Shown here: piece by piece, positions 62,666 to 64,000 of the stretch | How positions within the stretch are numbered: position 1 is the stretch's first letter | How the letters are laid out: every line of letters starts with the position of its first letter | NCBI RefSeq assembly: GCF_001659605.2 | Contig: NC_035168.2 | Location: 10,057,928-10,121,927 of the forward strand | Direction: 5' to 3' | Length of the DNA: 64,000 bases | Source of the DNA: Manihot esculenta | Lineage: Eukaryota; Streptophyta; Magnoliopsida; Malpighiales; Euphorbiaceae | The notes under the pieces: model-generated | Seen by the model: the letters and a program-made list of their open reading frames with translations, nothing else | The model's database searches: none | Told to the model about the DNA's origin: nothing | Position numbers and translations under genes: made by a program

Positions 62666-64000
62666 TTAAAACAGATATGGGTATTGCTGGAGCATAGACT
62701 CCCCTGTCTCCCAGGTGCACTCTTCTAGATTGTGGTGGTTCTACAGGACTTTCACCATTGGAATTTTCTTGTTCCTTAGCTTTCTGATCTGTGTGTCAAG
62801 GATCCGCACTGGCTGCTCTATATAGGTGAGATCTCCAAGGATCTCCACATCAGGCTCACTCAGAACCTTACTCGGATCTGACACGAACTTCCGTAGCATA
62901 GAAACATGGAAAACTGGGTGAATTCTTTCCATCGAGGCAGGTAAATCCAGCTTATACGACACATTCTCGATCTTCTGCAAGATTTCAAAGGGTCCGATGT
63001 ATCATGGAGCTAGCTTACCCTTTTTCCCAAACCGAACCACTCCTTTCATTGGAGACACCTTCAACAATACCATATCACCTTCTTGAAACTCTATCTGCTT
63101 CCTGCGAATATCTGCATAGCTTTTCTGTCTGCTTTGAGCAGTTCTGATTCTCTCTCTGATCATGGGCACCACTCTGCTGGTGATCTCTACTAGCTCCGGC
63201 CCTGCAAGAGCCGCCTCTCCTACTTCTTCCCAGCAAACAGGTGATCTGCACTTCCTCCCATACAAGACTTTATAAGGAGCCATCCCTACGCTAGCATGAT
63301 GGCTGTTATTGTAGGCAAACTCCACCAAAGGTAGATGCTGCCTCCAAGAACCGCCAAAGTCTAACACACACATTCTGAGCATATCCTCTAGAGTCTGGAT
63401 GGTCCTCTCTGACTGTCCATTCGTCTGTGGATGGAAAGCAGTGCTAAAATTCAACCTTGTGCCCATAGCACTCTGCAGACTCCGCCAAAATCTGGAGGTG
63501 AACTGAGGTCCTCTATCTGATACTATAGATACTGGAACCCCATGCAACCTTACTATCTCGTCCAAATACACCTGTGCCAACTTATCCACAGAGTAAGTAC
63601 TCCTAACAGGGATGAAATGAGCAGATTTCGTCAATCGGTCCACAATCACCCATATGGAGTCTAACCTATTGGACGCTGCCGGTAAACCCACTACAAAATC
63701 CATAGCTATGTTCTCCCATTTCCACTCTGGAATCGGCAGTGGGTTAAGCATTCCAGCCGGCTTCTGATGTTCTAGTTTCACCCTCTGGCAAACCTCACAG
63801 GCGGACACAAACTGTGCCACTTCTGTCTTCATAGCTGGCCACCAATATACTCTTTTCAGATCCTGATACATCTTGGTGGCTCTAGGGTGAACACTGTACC
63901 TTGCATTATGAGCTTCCCTCATAATGTCTCCCTTCAGACTGATGTCATCTGGTACACATAGTCGATTCCCATGGCGGAGGATCCCTTTGCTATTAAATCT
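62666..64000 (-). pseudogene. 3' part of gag-pol (integrase + chromodomain-like tail), cut by window edge
   Basis: Homologous to codons about 1218-1662 of the other two copies: integrase zinc-finger region (MREAHNARYSVHP, CEVCQRVK), catalytic core ([28 protein letters not shown]) and C-terminal tail. The frame is unbroken in register but has stops at 63002-63004 (TGA, after GKLAP) and 62741-62743 (TAG, after MVKVL). The final stop is TAA at 62666-62668. The 5' part lies beyond 64000. Confidence 0.92.

Larger units (their letters stand above)
37639..64000 (-). mobile_element. Oldest nested gypsy element (3' LTR + pol), continues past right edge
   Basis: The 3' LTR begins at 37639 (TGTAACGACCCG) and is carried in three pieces: 37639-37661, 50017-51911 and 61811-62589. 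A polypurine tract (62590-62605, minus) and the 3' part of pol (62666-64000) follow. Left flank is ATGGT; the matching TSD, 5' LTR and rest of gag-pol lie outside the window. Two other insertions lie within its LTR, so it predates them. Confidence 0.85.

Overview
The window is eukaryotic, almost certainly a eudicot plant nuclear genome. It has AT-rich intergenic DNA, GT-AG introns of about 1-5 kb, plant-type LTR retrotransposons (Ty3/gypsy Tekay/Del-like with a tRNA-iMet primer site, Tat-like with an antisense ORF, Ty1/copia), and one host gene of a plant RING-H2 family. The species cannot be read from the sequence; an Euphorbiaceae-like genome would fit but that is only an impression.

Layout: 1-1753 is part of a minus-strand gypsy LTR. 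2539-5390 is a decayed minus-strand Tat-like element (LTR, primer site, gag remnant, decayed minisatellite), interrupted by one copy of a repeat that recurs at 8954-9688. 5391-13095 is AT-rich intergenic DNA with degraded repeats. 13096-25167 is the only convincing host gene: a four-exon, 340-aa membrane RING-H2 E3 ubiquitin ligase. Its introns hold a solo LTR (14365-14900), a 2.5-kb internally deleted gypsy element (15594-18056) and a 2.6-kb non-autonomous LTR element (20039-22626). All three still show target-site duplications (TSDs). 26568-31939 is a plus-strand Tat-like element with a gag remnant, a 51-bp minisatellite and a broken antisense ORF. 32751-36860 is a Ty1/copia pol pseudogene split in its reverse transcriptase by a solo gypsy LTR (33095-35401).

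The right 26 kb is a nest of one gypsy family with ~2.2-2.5-kb LTRs. The oldest layer is a minus-strand element whose 3' LTR starts at 37639 and whose pol runs off the right edge. A plus-strand solo LTR (37662-50016) lies inside that LTR. A full-length minus-strand element (37678-47558) lies inside the solo LTR. A second full-length element, on the plus strand (51912-61811), lies further along the oldest LTR. Both full-length copies carry one gag-pol frame of exactly the same length (4986 nt), broken only by nonsense codons (two and five).

The most interesting non-standard signals are: dense near-palindromic TTCGGCGGCCGAA arrays carrying GCC-box cores on both sides of the LTR TATA box; a splice-donor motif conserved in every LTR copy, paired with an acceptor just before the gag ATG; two insertions within 25 bp of same-family LTR ends; and a 602-bp direct duplication, instead of a 5-bp TSD, around the second full-length element.
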